From Bifidobacteriaceae bacterium (GTDB taxonomy: Bacteria; Actinomycetota; Actinomycetes; Actinomycetales; WQXJ01), in contig JAITJY010000287.1 of assembly GCA_031278675.1 (NCBI GenBank), forward strand, positions 1-7,761: 7,761 nucleotides of DNA. Reading direction: 5' to 3'. Numbering within the stretch: the stretch's first letter is position 1; each line of letters begins with the position of its first letter. Position numbers and translations under genes: made by a program. Shown one piece after another: positions 4,854 to 7,761 of this stretch. A model generated the notes under the pieces. That model was not told where the DNA came from. It made no database searches and saw nothing but the letters and a program-made list of their open reading frames with translations.

Positions 4854-6527
4854 TCAGATTGGCGTGGTGGGCTGATCCACATCCGATCCGACCAGGTAGG
4901 CGACATAGGTGCCGACCGTCAGGAAGGCAGGGAAATCTTCGTCGATGGCGACCGCCTTGAACGCCTCAGTGGCTTGTTTGTACTTGTTGCCAGGGAACTT
5001 CTCGAGGTCATCGACTATTTGGGCGATGAGCGCCTCAACGCGTTCCCCGGTGATCGGGGCCCCTGAGGCGGTGGCCGCCCCAGCGGCAATCCACTGCCAG
5101 ATCTGCGTCCGCGAGATCTCGGCGGTGGCGACATCTTCCATCAGGTTGTCGATGGCAGCCGCACCGTTGCCCCGCAGCCAGTTTTCCAGGTACCGGATCC
5201 CGACCGAGATATTGGTCCGCAAGCCCTGGGAGGTGATGGTGGCACCGCCGCGGCGCGCCGCATCGATATCCAACAGCTCCGCTTCGCTGACGGACACCTC
5301 CGGGCGCTGCTTGACGATCTGGTTGGGCGCATCCCCGAGCACCTTGTCGAACTCCGCCTGAGCAATTGGGATCAGGTCCGGATGAGCCACCCAGGTGCCG
5401 TCAAACCCATCGGTCGCCTCACGCAGTTTATCTGCGCTGACCTGCTCAAATGCACGCTCGGTGACCTCCGGATCGCGGCGGTTCGGGATGAACGCGCTCA
5501 TCCCGCCCATGGCGGACGCACCCCGCTGGTGGCAGGTCTTGACCAAGAGTTCGGTGTAGGCCCGCATGAACGGCTGGGTCATGGTGATCTGGGCCCGGTC
5601 CGGCAGGACATAACGCGGTCCCTTGTTGCGCAGAGTTTTGATGATGGAAAACATGTAATCCCACCGCCCGGCGTTAAGCCCGGCGGAATGGGTGCGCAGT
5701 TCGTAGAGAATCTCATCCATCTCGAAGGCGGCAGGCAGGGTTTCGATCAGCACTGTGGCCCGGATGGTTCCCCGTTCAATCCCTAACCAGTCCTGCGAGA
5801 AGTTGAAAATGTCGTTCCAGAGCCGGGCCTCCTTGTGGGATTGGAGTTTCGGCAGATAGAAGTACGGACCACGCCCCCGGGCAATCAATTCTGCAGCATT
5901 GTGGAAGAAGTACAACCCGAAATCCACCAATGCGCCTGGCACCGATTGGGAGAAGCCCGATGGCGCGTAGTAGCGCAGGTGCTTTTCCAACAGGTGCCAG
6001 CCGCGCGGCCGTGCCACAATGGTCGGCAGTTCCCGAATATCAGGCGATTTGACTTGATATTCCTTGCCTTCGGGGCTGATGTAAGTCAATTCGCCGCGGA
6101 TTGCGTCACGCAACGCCAACTGGCCTTCGATCACATTGCGCCAAGTTGGGCTGAGTGCGTCCTCGAAGTCCGCGAGCCACACTTTGGCGCTCGAGTTCAG
6201 CGCGTTGATGGTCATCTTCGGGTCGGTTGGCCCCGTGATTTCCACACGCCGGTCCTCCAAGCCGGCGGCGAGCGGCGCCACCTGCCAGGTTGGGTCTTCG
6301 CGGATCGCCCGGGTTTCCGGGAGGAACCGTGGCATGGCTCCGCCATCGATCGCGTCCTGAAATGCCTGGCGCCGTTCCAATAATTCTAGCCTGCGGTAAG
6401 CGAAGTTCTCGTGGAGGACGGTCAGGAATTCCATCGCCTGGGGCGTCAGAATCTCGCTGTAGCGCTCGCCTAAGCCGCCTTTGATTTCAATCAATCCCCG
6501 GGCGGTTGTGGTGGTTTCGTTTGTCAT
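4854..6527 (-). CDS. aceB: Malate synthase A
   Basis: Catalyses the second step of the glyoxylate bypass, condensing acetyl-CoA with glyoxylate to give malate and CoA. At 557 residues it matches the A-type enzymes (about 530-560) and is much shorter than the G type (about 720). The catalytic Arg175 lies in ARPRGWHLLEKH (172-183). Glu262 in VLIETLPAAFEMDEIL and Asp290 in GLNAGRWDYMF are the expected Mg ligands. Asp465 in NLMEDVATAEISRTQIWQW is the expected catalytic base. Thr279 sits before His280 in RTHSAGLNAGRWDYMF, where the usual family signature, as remembered, has an acidic or amide residue. The ATG start has only a weak G-rich ribosome binding site (GGGGA about 8 nt upstream). It lies 15 nt after the aceA stop, so translational coupling and co-transcription with aceA are likely. 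Confidence 0.97.
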   Translation of the reverse strand: MTNETTTTARGLIEIKGGLGERYSEILTPQAMEFLTVLHENFAYRRLELLERRQAFQDAIDGGAMPRFLPETRAIREDPTWQVAPLAAGLEDRRVEITGPTDPKMTINALNSSAKVWLADFEDALSPTWRNVIEGQLALRDAIRGELTYISPEGKEYQVKSPDIRELPTIVARPRGWHLLEKHLRYYAPSGFSQSVPGALVDFGLYFFHNAAELIARGRGPYFYLPKLQSHKEARLWNDIFNFSQDWLGIERGTIRATVLIETLPAAFEMDEILYELRTHSAGLNAGRWDYMFSIIKTLRNKGPRYVLPDRAQITMTQPFMRAYTELLVKTCHQRGASAMGGMSAFIPNRRDPEVTERAFEQVSADKLREATDGFDGTWVAHPDLIPIAQAEFDKVLGDAPNQIVKQRPEVSVSEAELLDIDAARRGGATITSQGLRTNISVGIRYLENWLRGNGAAAIDNLMEDVATAEISRTQIWQWIAAGAATASGAPITGERVEALIAQIVDDLEKFPGNKYKQATEAFKAVAIDEDFPAFLTVGTYVAYLVGSDVDQPTTPI

Positions 6528-6542
6528 GATTCATTCCCCACT

Positions 6543-7761
6543 TTAGGCGTGCTTAAACTGGGCAGCTTCGGTGGAACCGGCCAGTGCGGTGGTCGCTGAG
6601 TCCGGGTTGAGGGTGGTCGCAATCCTGTCGAAGTATCCGGTTCCCACTTCGCGCTGGTGGCGGGTGGCGGTGTAGCCGCGGGCTTCGGCATCGAACTCTT
6701 TGGTTTGCAATTCGACGTAGGCGCTCATGCCGCGGTCGCGGTAACCGTCTGCCAGGTCGAACATCGAATAGTTCAGGGCGTGGAAACCGGCGAGGGTGAT
6801 GAATTGGAACTTGTAGCCCATGGCACCCAATTCGCGCTGGAATTTTGCGATTGTCGCATCATCTAGTTTGGCGCGCCAGTTGAATGATGGCGAGCAGTTG
6901 TAGGCCAGCAATTGGTCCGGGAAATCGGCTTTCATTGCTTCGGCGAACTGCCGCGCCAGTTCCAGGTCGGGGGTGGCGGTCTCGACCCAGATCAGGTCCG
7001 CATATGGCGCGTAGGCCTGGCCGCGGGCAACGATCACGTCGAGGCCCGGTGTGGTCCGGTAGAACCCTTCGGATGTCCGCTCGCCGGTGAGGAACGGCTT
7101 GTCGCGGTCGTCAATGTCGGAGGTGATCAGGTCGGCGCCAAGCGAGTCGGTCCGGGCGACCACCAGGGTGGGGACGCCGGCCACGTCGGCTGCGAGGCGC
7201 GCCGCGTTGAGGGTCCGCACGTGCTGTCCGGTGGGGATCAGCACTTTGCCGCCCATGTGGCCGCATTTCTTCGCGGAGGCGAGTTGGTCTTCCCAGTGCA
7301 CACCGGCGGCGCCGGCTTCGATCATGGCTTTCATCAGTTCGTAAGCGTTCAGTTCGCCGCCGAAGCCGGCTTCGGCGTCTGCGACGATCGGCGCGAACCA
7401 GTCGCGCACGGCCCGCCCTTCTTCGACGAATTCGACTTGGTCGGCGCGTTCCAGCGCGTTGTTGATCCGCCGCACCACTGCGGGGACCGAGTTCGCGGGG
7501 TAGAGCGACTGGTCGGGGTAGGTCTGGAAGGCGAGGTTGGCGTCCGCCGCGACCTGCCAGCCGGACAGGTAGATCGCTTTGAGCCCGGCTTTGACCTGCT
7601 GGACGGCCATGTTTCCGGTCAGCGCGCCGAGCGCGTGAACGTAGTCTTCGGTGTGGATCAGTTCCCACAGTTTTTCAGCGCCACGCCGCGCCAGCGTCCG
7701 CTCTTCTTGGAAGGAGCCGCGCAGCGCGATCACGTCTTCGGCGCTGTAGGTGCGCTTGACG
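6543..7761 (-). CDS. aceA: Isocitrate lyase (5' end outside the window)
   Basis: Splits isocitrate into glyoxylate and succinate, the first step of the glyoxylate bypass. The frame remains open to the right edge, with nine further codons (VKRTYSAED) before an internal GTG at 7733. RTYSAEDVIALRGS matches an internal segment of actinobacterial isocitrate lyases, so the true start lies outside, with roughly 25-30 residues missing. Counting from the GTG at 7733, landmarks are SGWQ at 57-60, the catalytic signature KKCGHM at 155-160 with the active Cys157, ARTD at 193-196, the substrate-binding NCSPSFNW at 279-286, TLAGFH at 313-318, and the C-terminal GSTEAAQFKHA. It is very close in sequence to mycobacterial Icl1 as remembered. 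It forms an operon with aceB, 15 nt downstream. Promoter and regulator sites are outside the window. Confidence 0.98.
   Translation of the reverse strand, partial: VKRTYSAEDVIALRGSFQEERTLARRGAEKLWELIHTEDYVHALGALTGNMAVQQVKAGLKAIYLSGWQVAADANLAFQTYPDQSLYPANSVPAVVRRINNALERADQVEFVEEGRAVRDWFAPIVADAEAGFGGELNAYELMKAMIEAGAAGVHWEDQLASAKKCGHMGGKVLIPTGQHVRTLNAARLAADVAGVPTLVVARTDSLGADLITSDIDDRDKPFLTGERTSEGFYRTTPGLDVIVARGQAYAPYADLIWVETATPDLELARQFAEAMKADFPDQLLAYNCSPSFNWRAKLDDATIAKFQRELGAMGYKFQFITLAGFHALNYSMFDLADGYRDRGMSAYVELQTKEFDAEARGYTATRHQREVGTGYFDRIATTLNPDSATTALAGSTEAAQFKHA

Noticed and set aside
7731..7733. GTG as the aceA start codon
   Set aside because: The upstream codons VKRTYSAED are in frame and match the conserved N-terminal region of isocitrate lyases, so this valine is internal and the start lies beyond the window.

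Overview
The window is GC-rich, with GTG as well as ATG starts, short intergenic gaps and protein families typical of a high-GC actinobacterium. The actinobacterial form of isocitrate lyase and the order membrane protein - trxB - trxA also point there. From memory of actinobacterial chromosomes, that order followed by an aminotransferase and a short D-Ala-D-Ala-ligase-like gene is usually close to the replication origin, between murJ and parB/parA. No origin, parS site or par gene is visible here, so the genus cannot be named.

Plus strand, 1-4516: five genes run in one direction. They are the end of a Pro/Ala-rich single-pass membrane protein (2-361), thioredoxin reductase trxB (372-1355), thioredoxin trxA (1425-1751), a fold-type-I PLP aminotransferase (1969-3273) and a D-alanine-D-alanine-ligase-family ATP-grasp enzyme (3569-4516). 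TrxB takes electrons from NADPH and passes them to TrxA, so those two form one working pair. The aminotransferase and ligase may form a second pair, of unknown substrate.

The two gaps flanking the aminotransferase gene (1752-1968 and 3274-3568) are not ordinary spacers. Both are filled with short direct repeats built on a GCAA core. The first has a 9-bp period running in phase into the Shine-Dalgarno sequence. The second has a 13-bp period nested in a 74-bp tandem duplication and contains 157 consecutive bases without a T. These arrays are the most unusual content of the window. No protein-coding system that looks undescribed was found.

Minus strand, 7761-4854: malate synthase A (aceB, 6527-4854) lies 15 nt downstream of isocitrate lyase (aceA, 5' end outside the window). 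Together they make up the glyoxylate bypass, which lets the cell grow on acetate or fatty acids without losing carbon as CO2. This operon converges on the ligase gene. The 337-nt gap between them (4517-4853) has no convincing gene but holds several inverted repeats, including a perfect 31-nt palindrome that is a good bidirectional terminator candidate.
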